Part shown: in pieces, positions 22,514-35,151 of the stretch
Layout: every line of letters starts with the position of its first letter
Numbering within the stretch: position 1 is the first letter of the stretch
DNA from: Picochlorum sp. 'celeri'
Lineage: Eukaryota; Chlorophyta; Trebouxiophyceae
Assembly (NCBI GenBank): GCA_010909725.1
Contig: JAACMV010000008.1
Coordinates: forward strand, 558,001-622,000
Direction of reading: 5' to 3'
Length of the DNA: 64,000 bases
The notes under the pieces: model-generated
What the model saw: the letters and a program-made list of their open reading frames with translations, nothing else
Databases searched by the model: none
Told to the model about the DNA's origin: nothing
Program-made: the position numbers and the translations under genes

Positions 22514-23467
22514 TCATGCATCTTTCAACGCGGCGTCAATCGTATGAAATACTTGAAAACCTGCTGGGGATAGAGCGCACATGATGATGGACGCTGCAGC
22601 TGCAACATTCAAACTCTCCATCTCATCGGCCATTGGTATCTCAATAGGGATGCACGCATCCCTCATGGCATGAGACACACCCTGCCCTTCACTCCCAACA
22701 GCCAAACTAACCTTCCTGCTACTAGTACTACTATCACCTAGGTATGAAATGTCTCCCTGGGGACTTGAATTGACAACACCACCCCGCTGCTCTGTGCCGT
22801 TGATATCAGCCACCAGAGGCACGAGGTCATGATGACGACAAACACCCTGCCAGTCCTCCATACTACCGCTGCTCAAAGGAATTCGAAAACACGCTCCCCT
22901 ACTTGCCCGTATACTCTTATCATTAAAAGGATCAGCGCACCCAGGAAGCAAGAAGACCCCGTCAAAGCCAAAGGCAACTGCACTCCTCAACAATGTCCCC
23001 AGATTCCCAGGGTCTTGACAGCACTCCAACACCAGTAACCGTGTCATCGACCCAGGCTCCCATGATGCAAAATCAGCCATACGAGGCATGTGTACTTCAG
23101 CAGCAACCATGCTCGGAGAAACCGTCTCCAGCCCAGTAATCTTTCCCATGACCCCAGAGGACACTGCCATGGACATTTCTGATTCAATCAGATCATGAAT
23201 CCTCGCAGCAGCGTCATCCGACAGTATATCCGGTTGATAAAAGAGACATGCAACATCCACATGGGGCCCAAGCTCCTCCACTACCCGAGTCCCAGCCAGG
23301 ATGCATTTCCCCGTCTCCTCTCTATAGGATTTCTTCTTCAGCAATTTGACACAATGTTTCACTGTTGAATTTTGAAGACTTTTAATGCATTCCATGCGCC
23401 TCGAATCGAGGCTATTCTGTGGAGCGCATGCGCTCACAAAACCTGTTGCATGGCAAAGGAGTTTCAT
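22514..23467 (-). CDS. SPOUT (SpoU/TrmH) RNA 2'-O-methyltransferase
   Basis: A 317-residue enzyme that transfers a methyl group from AdoMet to a ribose 2'-OH of rRNA or tRNA. The three motifs of the SpoU trefoil knot are visible: motif 1 DPGNLGTLLRSAVAFGFDGV (Asn and Arg catalytic), motif 2 LAVGSEGQGVS, and motif 3 IPIEIPMADEMESLNVAAAA. An N-terminal substrate-binding domain of the L30e type precedes it (from about residue 35: VKHCVKLLKKKSYREETGK). The first 25 residues could be an organelle leader, so the target may be mitochondrial or plastid 23S rRNA; this is inference. A Ser-rich insertion at about 240-255 lies between motifs 1 and 2. Confidence 0.88.
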   Translation of the reverse strand: MKLLCHATGFVSACAPQNSLDSRRMECIKSLQNSTVKHCVKLLKKKSYREETGKCILAGTRVVEELGPHVDVACLFYQPDILSDDAAARIHDLIESEMSMAVSSGVMGKITGLETVSPSMVAAEVHMPRMADFASWEPGSMTRLLVLECCQDPGNLGTLLRSAVAFGFDGVFLLPGCADPFNDKSIRASRGACFRIPLSSGSMEDWQGVCRHHDLVPLVADINGTEQRGGVVNSSPQGDISYLGDSSTSSRKVSLAVGSEGQGVSHAMRDACIPIEIPMADEMESLNVAAAASIIMCALSPAGFQVFHTIDAALKDA

Positions 23468-24024
23468 CTAATGAAAACACTCTGATAGAGGGCAGAATCG
23501 ATAGCAATGCACCGAATCCGTTCCTTCCTTCTCCTATTTTTCACTTTTTATTAGAGTTTCATAGAAGGAAAACAGCCTTGTTTGCATGCGCCAAGAGAGG
23601 AGGTGATTCATGGTACTGTGACGGTACTGTCATTTTTAAACGACATTATTTTATTGTTTTTATTAAGACGTTATTATTTGAAATGATCCGAATCCTGCGT
23701 ATAGGTCGATGGAGCGTGCAGGATTCAGTGTAACTATTCATTTGGAATAGTTTGTGAAGGATACTGGGGTGGTGAGTCCAGGTAGCTTCTGGAGAGAGAG
23801 TACATGTCTGGTTGTTAGCACGCGAATGTGGAATGGCATTTTCAAGCGTAACAACGACATCGATGTACTAGTGTCCTGAATAGCGTTGATATCATTGATT
23901 GGATATACTTGGAATAGGTAATTGCTCGATTGTTCTCTATAAGAGGGGTTTACTCGTGTATGATCGTTCCGCGGTGGTTGTCAAGACACAATAGAGGTAT
24001 ATAAATACATTGTGCCACGGTATC
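23468..24024. other. Intergenic, RNA methyltransferase to unknown gene (divergent)
   Basis: Divergent promoter region. A 104-codon open frame at 23419-23733 overlaps the methyltransferase start and has no recognisable features. No RNA gene or repeat is seen. Confidence 0.4.
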
Positions 24025-26019
24025 ATGAGCATCGGTGGCGTTATGGAAGAGACACCGTCTCATGTAGTAGAAGGATCTGGTCGGGTACTGAAGAGGAAGA
24101 GAGATGGGGACGGGGAAGAGGAGGATTGTGGTGCGAGGAAGATGAGTCGGTGTTGGTCGTTTGCAAGTGACTTGTTGAGGAAGGGGTCATTGTTGACGGC
24201 CCGAGTCACCATGGCGGTTGAGGATGTGGTGAAAGCAGCGTTTAGATTTGGAAATGTGGCATGGAATCGTTCGAGTATTCCGCTCTGCAATGATGATGAG
24301 ATTCCCTCACATGGTCATGGTTGTGATGATGAGATTCATTCCCATGGTCATGGCAATGATGACGACAATGCTGCCAGTGGTGGTGATTCTGAAACATTTG
24401 ATACAGATGATGCGTATGAAAGAATCTTGTCCTCGTCGACAATAGTGCGGAACGTTCCAACGGTTGATATTGGGGTGGCAAAGCCTGTCGAGACAGTGTC
24501 ACGGTCAGAATTGAGGCAACAATTATTACAGCGTCTGTCCATCAATACGACCGCGAGACATGTAGAAAAAGATACTAATCGTGAAGTAGACCATGTGAAA
24601 CCTTTTGTCAAGGTGAAATCGAGAGGAGTGAAAATGTTGGATCTCATTGATAGGGACGTTCCCAGATCTCCTGGTCCCCTGGATACTGGAGCGGTGGAGC
24701 GGGGCTGCTGTGCGCATGACGACGACGATGACAACAATATCGATACTAATAAACCTGACGTAGGAGACGATGCAATCGAGAAGGAATGTGTAGATGCTGG
24801 GAGTGCAGAGGCATCACTGTCATCTCTCAGAGGATCAGCTGCCCAAGAAGTCTCTCTGGTGAACATGGTGCAGCATGGTGCTGATGCGGACAAATCCGGT
24901 GATGCGACATCAGCATTATCCCCGCAATTACGTGCTATTGTTGAGGATATGGTTCTTCCACCGACCACGGAGGACGTGTTTGAGGGTTTCAATATCCCTG
25001 ATGTGTGGGTCCCCAATGATGATGGTGCACAGCATGTTGAACAAGGCGACAAGAGTCCAGTATCGCACACATCTATTGGAATTGGAAATCACAATGTAGA
25101 TCTTAGTCCAGAAGATGTGCCTTGTGCTGAGAATACGGCGAGCAAGGCGTCTCCACCGCCTGTCCGCGTGCAATCCATGAGAGCTCTCTTGAGGAAGAGG
25201 TGGGGCAAGAATGGAGGAGCTGGTAAGCAGCGTGAGATTGAAAACGCGTTGTTCACCAAGCTGCGAGAATGCGTCATAAATACACGACTTGCCAAGCATT
25301 ACAAGCTTGGAGAAGAATGGGCTAAATTAAATGCGGCTGGTGTTGACTTGGACATGGAGGTTGATCTTGTGCAGTTGGAACACGAGGCTGTCGAGTCTGT
25401 GAGACGGGAACACGGAGACGAGGCGCTGGAAACCTACATGAGTGACATAGAAAAGGATTGGGAGCATATATATACAGTACGACAAAGATATCATGCTGAC
25501 CAATGCCATGATGATACTGGCAAAACACCAGGGCCTCCCAAGAGCATTTTGAAGCGAGATGTGTCTGGACGCAAGTCACTGCCACGCTTGCGATGGGCGG
25601 AGGAAAATATTCAGCATACGTACTGCGAGAACGAATACACCGAGAAATATGCCCCTGCGAAAGCGGATCAAGTTCAGCACTCTACTCGGGGCCTGCGGAT
25701 GCTTCTAGCATCATCTGGGGCAAAATACTCACAAAGCTGTAGCGGTGGTGTGTCTCCCCCATGCACTGACATCAATCAGCAGCAATCGAGCGATAAACAT
25801 ATTCTCAAAATGAACGGAAGAAGTAGATCACGCACTATATCGAGTGTGGGAAAATCTCAAGGACAGCGATTGTTTCAGGCATTGCAACAAGCTGCACCTG
25901 ATCCACCAACAATCATGCATAATTCCATTCATGTCCCCAAAACACTGTCAACTGCCATGCAGGTATCTGAGATTTCTCCCAATAGAACGCAACATGACAT
26001 GTATATTTCTTCCTCATAA
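24025..26019 (+). CDS. Unknown acidic nuclear-type protein with possible PP1-docking motif
   Basis: A 664-residue protein that I do not recognise. The first true ATG in the frame is 24025 (MSIGGVMEETPSHV). It has a basic nuclear-localisation-like patch near the N-terminus (RVLKRKRDGDGEEED), an Asp/His/Gly-rich imperfect repeat (DDEIPSHGHGC then DDEIHSHGHGN), many acidic low-complexity stretches, and a more ordered helical part around residues 380-490 with LRKRWGKNGGAG and TYMSDIEKDWEHIYTVRQRY. At residues 507-510 is SILK, followed at 521-524 by RLRW. A SILK motif N-terminal to an RVxF-like motif is the docking pattern of protein phosphatase 1 regulators, though here Leu replaces the usual Val or Ile. 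No catalytic domain is seen. The long open frame and start context support a real gene. Confidence 0.6.
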   Translation: MSIGGVMEETPSHVVEGSGRVLKRKRDGDGEEEDCGARKMSRCWSFASDLLRKGSLLTARVTMAVEDVVKAAFRFGNVAWNRSSIPLCNDDEIPSHGHGCDDEIHSHGHGNDDDNAASGGDSETFDTDDAYERILSSSTIVRNVPTVDIGVAKPVETVSRSELRQQLLQRLSINTTARHVEKDTNREVDHVKPFVKVKSRGVKMLDLIDRDVPRSPGPLDTGAVERGCCAHDDDDDNNIDTNKPDVGDDAIEKECVDAGSAEASLSSLRGSAAQEVSLVNMVQHGADADKSGDATSALSPQLRAIVEDMVLPPTTEDVFEGFNIPDVWVPNDDGAQHVEQGDKSPVSHTSIGIGNHNVDLSPEDVPCAENTASKASPPPVRVQSMRALLRKRWGKNGGAGKQREIENALFTKLRECVINTRLAKHYKLGEEWAKLNAAGVDLDMEVDLVQLEHEAVESVRREHGDEALETYMSDIEKDWEHIYTVRQRYHADQCHDDTGKTPGPPKSILKRDVSGRKSLPRLRWAEENIQHTYCENEYTEKYAPAKADQVQHSTRGLRMLLASSGAKYSQSCSGGVSPPCTDINQQQSSDKHILKMNGRSRSRTISSVGKSQGQRLFQALQQAAPDPPTIMHNSIHVPKTLSTAMQVSEISPNRTQHDMYISSS

Positions 26020-26098
26020 GACAGAAGAAAAGGGTAGATAGAAAAAATGAGTTCCATGACATGGAAATATGTAACACATTTACACAGAAAACAAGACA

Positions 26099-27142
26099 TC
26101 ATCCCTGAATCATGGTGCCCACACCTTCATCTGTCAACAATTCCATGAGCAACGAATGAGGTTGCCTTCCGTCAATAATATGAGTGGCAGCAACCCCTTG
26201 ACTCAAGCATCGGATGCAGCAATCAACCTTTGGAATCATGCCACCAGCAATGATGCCTTGTTCAACCAACTCGTTGCACTTTCTAATAGACAATTCAGCA
26301 TAGATTGACTCTGGATCATCCTTATCATGCAACACACCAGCCACATCAGTCATCAAAATCAATTTCTCAGCCCTCAAAGCAGCTGCAATCTCCCCCGCCG
26401 CTGTATCAGCATTCACATTCAATGCCTGGCCTTTTCCATCACTCGCCACAGAGGCCACCACTGGAATATACCCTTGCCCAGCCAACCCTTCAATTAATCG
26501 CGCATCCACACTTGTCACCTCTCCAACAAATCCAATATCTTTTTCAACCATTTGACGAGCGAGAATCGTATCATTATCCTTCCCGCACAGACCAACAGCC
26601 TGCCCTCCGGCCTGTTGTATCAAATTCACCAGAGACTTGTTCACACGAGCCCCCAACACCATTTCCACCACATCCATCGTATCAGCATCCGTCACTCTCA
26701 GCCCATTCTTGAAATTTGGTTCAATACCAAGCTTACTGAGCCATATATTAATCTCAGGACCACCCCCATGCACCAGAACCGGCCGAATCCCCACCGTTCC
26801 CAGCAACACCAAGTCAGTCACCACACGGGCCTTGAGCGACTCATCTTTCATCGCCGCTCCTCCATATTTAATGACAATAGTCTTTCCACGAAATCGTTGC
26901 AAGTAAGGGAGAGCTTCAGAGAGAATAGACACTCTATCAAACGCACTGAAACGTTTCTCAGCCTGCTCGCCCTCTGTACTCAAAGCACACGTTGAAACGA
27001 CACCCGCGTTTCTCCTTCTCACTGTGTTTTTACTTCTATTACTTCTAAATGACACAGATGGCCCTTGAATCCCAGTCCCATTCGCAGCGCGAAGGATGCA
27101 ACTGTTCCCAACAGAACTAGGGCTTTTGACTACAGCAATCAT
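26099..27142 (-). CDS. NAGK: N-acetylglutamate kinase, probably plastid
   Basis: Second, regulated step of arginine synthesis: phosphorylates N-acetyl-L-glutamate. The protein has 347 residues: a Ser/Arg/Asn-rich leader of about 55-60 residues that fits a plastid transit peptide, then a complete amino-acid-kinase domain ([20 protein letters not shown], the catalytic stretch [16 protein letters not shown], and [12 protein letters not shown]). The C-terminus [20 protein letters not shown] contains the arginine and PII-contacting region seen in plant and cyanobacterial enzymes, so feedback control by Arg and relief by PII are likely but inferred. The gene is intronless. A TGTAA on the coding strand follows the stop within about 20 bases. 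Confidence 0.94.
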   Translation of the reverse strand: MIAVVKSPSSVGNSCILRAANGTGIQGPSVSFRSNRSKNTVRRRNAGVVSTCALSTEGEQAEKRFSAFDRVSILSEALPYLQRFRGKTIVIKYGGAAMKDESLKARVVTDLVLLGTVGIRPVLVHGGGPEINIWLSKLGIEPNFKNGLRVTDADTMDVVEMVLGARVNKSLVNLIQQAGGQAVGLCGKDNDTILARQMVEKDIGFVGEVTSVDARLIEGLAGQGYIPVVASVASDGKGQALNVNADTAAGEIAAALRAEKLILMTDVAGVLHDKDDPESIYAELSIRKCNELVEQGIIAGGMIPKVDCCIRCLSQGVAATHIIDGRQPHSLLMELLTDEGVGTMIQG

Positions 27143-27642
27143 TCTGAGCCGATTGATCTAGAACAATGACGATGTATCTACGATCTGATCAAATCAAATA
27201 GCGATGTCAATATCAGGGGAAATTCGCATGCATGCATGCATGCAGAATGAGCAACAAATGATTTTCTAAATGTACACTTGTGTGTTCCTAAGTTCCTGGC
27301 CTGATGACGCTCGATTTTGCCATTTGTTTCTACCCCACATGCCCCTATCATAGAGGTCCTTTGACCGTATAATAGGTAATAGACCGTCGAATGGATTGTT
27401 TGATAGGAGAAAGATTTTTAGATGTGGCGGGTTTTGGGAGCATCGCAGGCCAGTACTACTACAACGCGTTGCGGTTTGCCTCTTGTCAATTTTAAATTGT
27501 AAAGCATATTTATCGCAGTATTTTTCGTGTCGAAAAGGGAAACAACGGCGATTGTCCTCTTGACTGAATCTTTCCGGCGTTTCTCATCTTCCGACAGTTG
27601 TTGTGTCTCTACTATCACGCATATCCTTGTGAATTAATATCC
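27143..27642. other. Intergenic, NAGK to unknown gene; short GCAT repeat
   Basis: Divergent promoter region. A (GCAT)n run of about four units lies near 27227-27245 (5'-CGCATGCATGCATGCATGCA). It is a self-complementary simple repeat and also matches the RY/Sph-type CATGCATG motif. No gene is supported. Confidence 0.45.
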
Positions 27643-28218
27643 ATGTTGGTCTATATGAATAACCAAGCATGTCGAAGTGTCGGAGCACCCCGTGGGAGGG
27701 TTGTTGCCTTCAACTCGAGCCAGCCCGTTTTTAGGGCAACCTACTCCGTAGGAGGGACTGTGGTAGACTCGAAGAAGAGGGCTGGATATTATGGTGAGAA
27801 CGCGCCTGATGCATTCTATAATACAGAGATGGAGGGGCGTCGTCAGATGAGGGATCGCCATGATGGTGTGGCGATGGCGTCTCGGAACGAGTACTTGGGA
27901 GCAACAAAGAATGATGATCGATACAGGGCTGATCAGAGGGGTCGCCCTGCAGCAAGTACTGTGATGAATGAAATGAACAATATCTCTCCGCTCCGTGCGG
28001 AAGGGACACAGAGCGTGAAAAGGCCATTGATGAGTGTGAATGTTGCCCAAAGGATGGGTATTTTGTTGAAGATGTTCTCCAATGTGCGTGGCTGGATGCC
28101 TCAAGAGGAATCAGTTGCGTCTCCGTCTTCTGGGTTGAGTGGATCCCCAAGGTACAAGTCTGCACTGGAGAAGGTGAGTCACATGACATCTGAGAGCAGG
28201 AGAGGGGTGGCAAAGTGA
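27643..28218 (+). CDS. Unknown basic protein
   Basis: A 191-residue protein starting at the first true ATG (27643). The N-terminal 45 residues are rich in Arg, Ser, Val and Ala with few acids (NQACRSVGAPRGRVVAFNSS), which fits an organelle leader. The rest is hydrophilic, with VGGTVVDSKKRAGYYGENAP near residues 55-75, and a basic C-terminus. I do not recognise a domain. The codons are used as in the neighbouring genes and the frame is open throughout. Plastid targeting is a guess from composition. Confidence 0.45.
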   Translation: MLVYMNNQACRSVGAPRGRVVAFNSSQPVFRATYSVGGTVVDSKKRAGYYGENAPDAFYNTEMEGRRQMRDRHDGVAMASRNEYLGATKNDDRYRADQRGRPAASTVMNEMNNISPLRAEGTQSVKRPLMSVNVAQRMGILLKMFSNVRGWMPQEESVASPSSGLSGSPRYKSALEKVSHMTSESRRGVAK

Positions 28219-28375
28219 GCCACTACTACTTGTGGGAAATGAATGCGTGGTATAATTTTGAAGAAATGAACATGTTGATGGATATATAGTGACATTGACT
28301 CATTCTGTGTATTATCAATACGAGTTGTATGTGTAATTCTACACCCTAAGAATAAGAAGAATGCATTGTATTGGA

Positions 28376-31300
28376 TCATTGCAAGTACTGTTTCAAGTCT
28401 TCTCCTGACACATCTTCCATCTTTTTCAGGACTTCCACAGTTCTCTTTTCTACGCGAGTATCCTCATCTTCGAGAAGCTCACTCAGGAATGGTAGAGCCT
28501 CTGGCAGCAAGGTGAGGTACTCTTCCTGCAGGGCATCGCATATGGCCATGGTTGTTTCCAGGGCAGCAAGGCGGGCATCTGCGTGGGATGCTCTGGTGAC
28601 CATGAGCACGGCATGGTGCAGTGGTCTCCATCGAGATTCACTATTTGATCCAGATGCGGTTGCCATTTGAGATATACACGCGATTGTATAGCGTGCCAAG
28701 ACGCCAAGTGATGCTCTCACCTCTGGCGATGGGATCATATCATCAATGGCAGCATCAGTCACCAATGCACTATCCTTTTGGTCATCCTCAGGTTCTCCAT
28801 TTTGACTCTTCATAATCTCAATCAAGGGATCTAAAAGCTTGCTGAAGTGATGTTCGTCCAAGAACCCACTCGTATCATATATGCAGCAACGAGTAAGTGA
28901 CTTTAACACCAAGACTCGCAAGAGGAGAGCAGCTTGCTGGTCCTCGAGTATCTGCACGATTGGCTTCACCAGGGAGGCGAAATATGGAGTGAAGACGGAT
29001 TTGAGATTCTCCGTTAGTACACTGATGGCATGGAAAAATGCAATCTTTCTCTCTGGAGACGGGGCTGTCTCCCCAGCTGGATTTGTTGTTGCCCATTCCA
29101 CAAACCTAAAGAAGAGAGGTTTGAATTTTGTCTCATTCAGTTTGAGAACCAATTGCACCATTGAATCAACCACTGCAGATTCTATGGAGTCAACCATATC
29201 TGGCTCCTCATCACCATTTCGGCGAATATCCAACCCCTGTAAAATGAGGGAGAAGACAGTGGCATGGTACGTGGCTACAGCTGTCGAGTCCATGCGATAA
29301 ATCATAACAGAAGCCAATTCAAACAGACTTCGTAATGAAGAGCCATGCAGTCCTTCTTTTTCTCCCATCATCTCGCATAATGGATTGAGCAAGAGCCTTG
29401 CAGGTATTTGTGATGAGATAATGCTGCAACAGGATTTTCCCAGCCTCCTGCATGATTCGTCCTCAGAGTCGACTACATTCTCGTGTAACAGTATCCTCAG
29501 GATATCAATCATATTTGGTGCCATAAAGCTTCCAAGATTCTGTGCTAATGCCTCGAGTGCTGTTAAAGATGCAGAAAGATCAAGTCGAGACATCTGAGTG
29601 GCATTTTCTTCCAGAGCAGCAGAGGAGCCGAGGATGATTGCTGGAACTATTCTTGGAATCATTGGGATCACCCCATTCTTCATGGAATTGATGTATGATG
29701 ATAGGCAAACGAGCGCAGTTCCTCGAATGGCAGGCAGTTCCTCTTCATTCACCAAATCAACTGTTGCAGGAATGGCTTGCAAGAAAATGTCATGGTAGTG
29801 TGCACCAAACTTTCTGCTGAATGCTCCCAAAGTTTCCAGAGCAACTTGGCGAGTGATCTCTGACTTTTTACCATGGACGTCTACCATCGATATGCATGCA
29901 CCTACCGTGTCATGCACGCATTGATAGAAGGATGTGTGCAGCAACTCTTCTTCATCTATATCAGATGCAACTTGTCCTAATAGAGATAGCGATTTCCTGG
30001 CCATGGCTTCAGTTGTATCTTTGTGAAGTAAAGATCGTAACATGCACTCAATGAATTGGGTGGAATCCATTGTTTCCTTCAGTGCATTGAGGACTTTGTA
30101 TGCACCATTTTCAACTTCCAGGAGGCGAGGATCTGAACTCTTTGCCCTGGCCTTGCCAATCAATTGTAACTGCCTTAAGATGGATTGCATAATAATCTCG
30201 TACGATTCAAGTATGCTTGGATTTGTTTGTTGCATGCGCTGGAGTGCATTCATGCTGTTCATCATGAGCTTGTATGTCATTGCATTGACTTGCAGCTGAA
30301 CATCGTAACTTGTATCCTGTGCAAGACACATCTGAAGGAGCCATCCCAAAGCAGATATACAATCTGCTTTATTGTTCTGCATTCAAATTTCAGGTTTTGT
30401 AAATATTCATCACAGCACTCGTGTTGACCTGTCTGGGGCTCGGACAGCAATTGGACTTGTGTGTAATGCTCATCAAGAGATCAGACTGACGTGCAAATTT
30501 GGATATCGTCATCGCCTCCAAGAATAAATACAGATTTCATACATATATGCATACCTTTGAGAGAATTGATACCGCAGCGTCTTGCTTCCACGAGTCTTCA
30601 CCAAGGTCATCAGAAATCAACAGATGGTAAGAAATGGAGGCCATTGTCTCTGCCGCATTCGATGGCATAGAATCTACAAGCGCGCCCAAAATGGCATATT
30701 TGCGAGAAAACGAAGTATCTTGGATGGAATCGATCACATTTGGCACTAAGTCATGCATTGAATTGCCCCCTGAAATCCAGGCAGCAGCTGCAGTGGACAA
30801 TGACTTGGAGGCTAATAGTGCACTATATTTGTCAGACTCGTCAGATACAATGCGGCAAACTGTCTCCACAGTTTTTAATATATGACCAAGGGCGTCTTCA
30901 GGGCAAGAATCAATCCTTGAACGGAGAAGATCCAGGGCAACTGTGCTCACTGCATGATCAGCCCTGCTGCTTGCACAATCAACAATGAGTCCAGTGTTGA
31001 AATATTTTCTCACCTTCTTCTCAAGTGTTGGTGTTTCCGATATGTATAGAAGGATGTTTAGGCACAGTTGCAGACCATAACTCGCAACTGCAGGACCTTG
31101 CATCTCGCTGTCCAAATCACCTGCAGAAGTTCGCAAGTCCTTTGAGAGAACCATGAATTCCTGTATGAGTGACTGCACAGGCTTTGTGAAGTTTTCAAAA
31201 TCTTCAATATCTCGTTTCCATTGCAAAAGTTCAAGGGTATGCAGGCAAAGCGACATGGATTCTCCCCTTGTATTCTGTGCTTCCAATGCTGCCTGCTTTG

Positions 31301-34300
31301 CAGTTGACTTCTGTCTTTTGCCATGCTCATGAGATGATTGAGGCAACTTCAAAAATGGTACAACCACATCAGATGACAATTTCAGTATCTCCAAGGTAGA
31401 AAGGGCTGCTTTTCGACAACTTTCGTCGAAGTCTGTCGACGCTGCACTAATCAGCACCTCTGCAGCATTTTGCAAGTCCTCTACTGAAGTTGAGGATGAC
31501 ACACATTTTGACAAAGCAGACAGTCCAATTTGTCGTAAATCGGGCTCATCTTTCCAAGAACATGACTTAAGAGCGGACATCAAGATAGCCTTGTCTGACT
31601 GGGAACCGCCACGGTTGATATCAGGATCATTGAGCACATGTAACATTTCTAGGCAGGCTGCTCTCTGAGTTGGATTCAATGGTGACACAAATCTTTCCGT
31701 CTCAATATCTGTAAAAGATCTCTCTAATATCGTAGCACAGATTGCGGGAAGTCTTTCTGCAGCCCCACCAACCTGTAGAATACGAAGGAGGAGAGGAGTA
31801 TGCTGCAACTGGGTATCACTCTGTAGCTCCTGCAGAAGGAAGGAAGCCAGACTTTCAGGATCAAAAAATGCAGGCTTGACATCCCTAGATTTGGGACTCT
31901 TCATTTTCTTTCTACTTTTCGCATCTTGTTGCCCGATAATTTGCTGCAGCAGGTACTCCAAACCGTCAGAATCAGCCAGAATTCTCTCTTGGCTCTTCAC
32001 AATCACTTCCAGCAAAGACTCCACGACGGATTTTGAAAGTTCGATTTTGACTGGCCACCAATTTTCGATGGAATCTAACAGAGTTGTAGATGAATACAAG
32101 GCGGCCTGTCTCACACTTCTAGATGTATTGGACAATGCCGAGAGTAACTTGACAAGACTCTTTGCAACTGATTTCTTCTGATCACCTGACAGTTTCTGCG
32201 AAGAAATGTATTCTGACCATTGTTTTAAAGCTGTAGGTGCTGTGTTACCAAGTGATGTATCTTCCATGCATGCCTCTTCCCAGAAAGTTATCAGCGAAGC
32301 CACAGGATCCTCTAGCTTTTCTAGCAAAGCACCCAAATGCTGGAACCACACATTGGATGATAGGGTCGCCAAGTACCCATACAGCTCCATGGGGGCAGGC
32401 TCACTCATATTCCGTAAAGATTTTTCTGACATATTTGACAAGGCTGCGAGCAAAAGTTCGGGTTCGATCGCACACAGATGGGTAGACCTTGATGCCAAGT
32501 CAAGCAAAGACTTAGAAGACAGTGACTTTTTCCTTGAATCCCACAGAGACTTGAATGCTTCACTCTTCCTCCTCTGCGAAAGCAGCGAATCATCTCCCTC
32601 GTTGTAAAACCATTGAATGACTTTTTGAGCGATCGCATCCTTCTTTGACGTATCTTTACCTCCAGCAGACATGAGTGCCGACTCCATAACACAGGCAATT
32701 ACTGCCTTTGCTGAGGAATTGACATCCCCATGCTCAAGTACCGCAAACAGCACATTACGAGCTTCTTCTTCTTTTAAGAGGCCCTTTGATAGAGTTTGGA
32801 TTATATCTTGATTAAACGCGTCAACATCAAACCCTTCAGTATGGCCTGTTGCTTCACCACTCCTAGAGCGCTTTGTACCATTTGCTACTGCACCCATGTT
32901 ATACGTTTTGTACACTGGCTCAAGGACCTTTGACATCACAGTGCCCTTATTTTTTATCAATAGCTCTAAACTCTTGAGTGAAAGTTTGTACGAGTGGATG
33001 CCAGCAAGCAGGACAGAGAAGAGAACTCCTACCAAAAGCGTCTCCTCTTTCTGCATCAATGCAATATGCTGCAGGGCAACTTTTGCTGATTTTCTAGCCA
33101 ACGCACGGGACCTTTTCCCATCTTGCTTGGAATATATCATTTTCATGCATCTTTCAATACACATGATGAGGTTTTCCATGAGCAAATTTTCCGGAATAAG
33201 ATGGGGCAATTGATCCAAATTCAGGGTTGTCAGCACAACACCAAAGTCATCATCATGGAGCCTTCGGAGCAGCGCCCCCTTTAAAATTGTCTCTGATTCC
33301 TCCTTCGTTGCTCCATCAGATTTGAAAATATCATTCAATTTCTCCAGAGCCATTATTCGCACCGCAGCCGAGGCATGATCAACACCAGCTGCAAGGGTGA
33401 CATTGGCATCTACGAGAGGCGCCCGGACTGTGTCTTCCAGGGATTTGCCAAGGACTCCCATCAAGCACGATCTTTCTTCAGAATCTCGATCTTCTACTGC
33501 AAGATACTCATTCAGAGCTTTTTCAAGAACGTCCCCGTGGTGCAGGTCGAATTCTTTGATCAGTCTCACCAACCGGGTCTGCCTGTCTCCAGGCACTGGC
33601 GTTTTGGCCAATCCCAACAAAAATTCGGCACATGTATTCATATAATCGCCCATCTCCAATGACTTAATCAATCTAGAATACGAATCAACATGCTCCTCCT
33701 TGTCCAGCGCATGCTCAGCAGCATCAACAAAGAGCAGATATCCCAATGCATGACTATGCGGCATCTTTGATGTGAGCTGCTTCAACTCGGAAAACAAGGT
33801 GGGCAATCGGGACAAATGCTCATAGCATTTCCCAGGAAGACGGGTAAAGCATTCTTGAGAGGAAGCCAAATATCCCAACAAGAGCAACACTTGAGGCAAT
33901 GAACCTGGCGTACATGAACTCGTTATATCTGGAAGCAGTTCTGCAATTCAAGAAAACACACCATTAGATGCAATCCAATATAATCATCATCATCATCATA
34001 GTTTTTATTGAAGATACATATATGTGCAAAGATTAAGACAGAAAGCAAGATGAAACCCGTCAACCACCCTCAGTGAATACAAACTGTTTTAAAACACGTC
34101 ATCCAGAGAAGATGCTGATATCCACCATCTCTCCTCAAAGAGTACAACTAGATCACATCCTAGGGCATCCAAAGATCTCACCAACAGACTCATTAAAACA
34201 CGTACCATTGAAAACTTGCTCACTAAATTGCGCTCTGCTTGCCAATTGCCCCAAGACCATGTATGTAGCATCCCTATATTCTGTGACAGCATGACCCTGG

Positions 34301-35151
34301 ACTCCATGAATAATATACGGGAGAAGAAAAGCGATAAAATCTTCATCAACCCTTGACTCCTGAGAACCCATGTATTCGCATAGGACCACAGCATACCACC
34401 CCATGCATGATCGCACCCCCGTCTTTGGATCTGACAACTCCCGAGCCATATCACATATGAACCTGAGCAATGCTCTATCTGTGATACATCTCTGAACCAA
34501 AGATTCCCTAGACAACCCTCCTTTCGGCGGGGATTTTTTCATCGGACTCAAAAACTCAAAGCAAGTCTTCTTCAATCTCATAATCATCACACAACGGACA
34601 AACTCTGCCGTCCCATGATACGGCAACGCTGCCTTCATCAGAGCATACACATTATTCTCATGCACCTGAAACTTTCTAACCAAGTACTCGAGTGCACGAG
34701 TAGCAGCAGGCAGCAAAAAGTACGGACCCAGAAGTCTGCAAAACCGATCAATGTGCGCATCAATTCCCTTGAGCCTCTCAGCATCCCATGTGCCTCTGTC
34801 AAAGGACACTGCTGTCGATTGACTAAAAAGCGCCTGTCGACAGCTCTGAAACCGTGGATCCAACCGACACAGAGCATCAAATCCTACACACATACACCAC
34901 AGGCATCACCCACACCATCTACGAAGAGAACCCAGACATGAAAAAAAAACCGTACCCTTTAGACCCAATTCATACACCTCCTCCAACCCCACCTCAGCCG
35001 CATCCTGGTACGACGAGTACACCAAAGAAGCTTTTCCCTTGACACCCACTGGATCATACTCCCTTTCACTCGGATCTGAAGGCTGAGGAGCCCGCACTCC
35101 TGCCGCTACAGCAATGCGCTGTAATTGACTTTCTAACGACGATGCAGGCAT
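28376..35151 (-). CDS. UTP10: UTP10/HEATR1 small-subunit processome protein (four exons)
   Basis: A giant HEAT-repeat protein of the nucleolar U3/t-UTP complex that supports pre-rRNA transcription and 18S maturation. Minus-strand exons 35151-34956, 34883-34206, 33940-30555 and 30376-28376 join in frame to 2086 residues (human HEATR1 is about 2144). Introns are 72, 265 and 178 nt with GTACGG, GTACGT and GTATGC donors. The N-terminus MPASSLESQLQRIA, then ALCRLDPRF and the LEYLVRKFQVHENN block, are typical of UTP10. The BP28 C-terminal domain covers about the last 200 residues and ends in the family signature LLPEALPFLSELLEDEDTRV. The middle is made of helical HEAT repeats. Before splicing, the parts look like four separate genes, which could mislead an annotator. 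Confidence 0.92.

Noticed and set aside
26305..26995. Overlapping antisense frames opposite N-acetylglutamate kinase
   Set aside because: His/Pro/Ser-rich translations with no family features, fully covered by the well-supported kinase gene.
28376..35151. Four independent genes in place of UTP10
   Set aside because: The pieces join in frame through consensus splice sites and together follow UTP10/HEATR1 from N-terminus to C-terminal BP28 domain at the expected total length.
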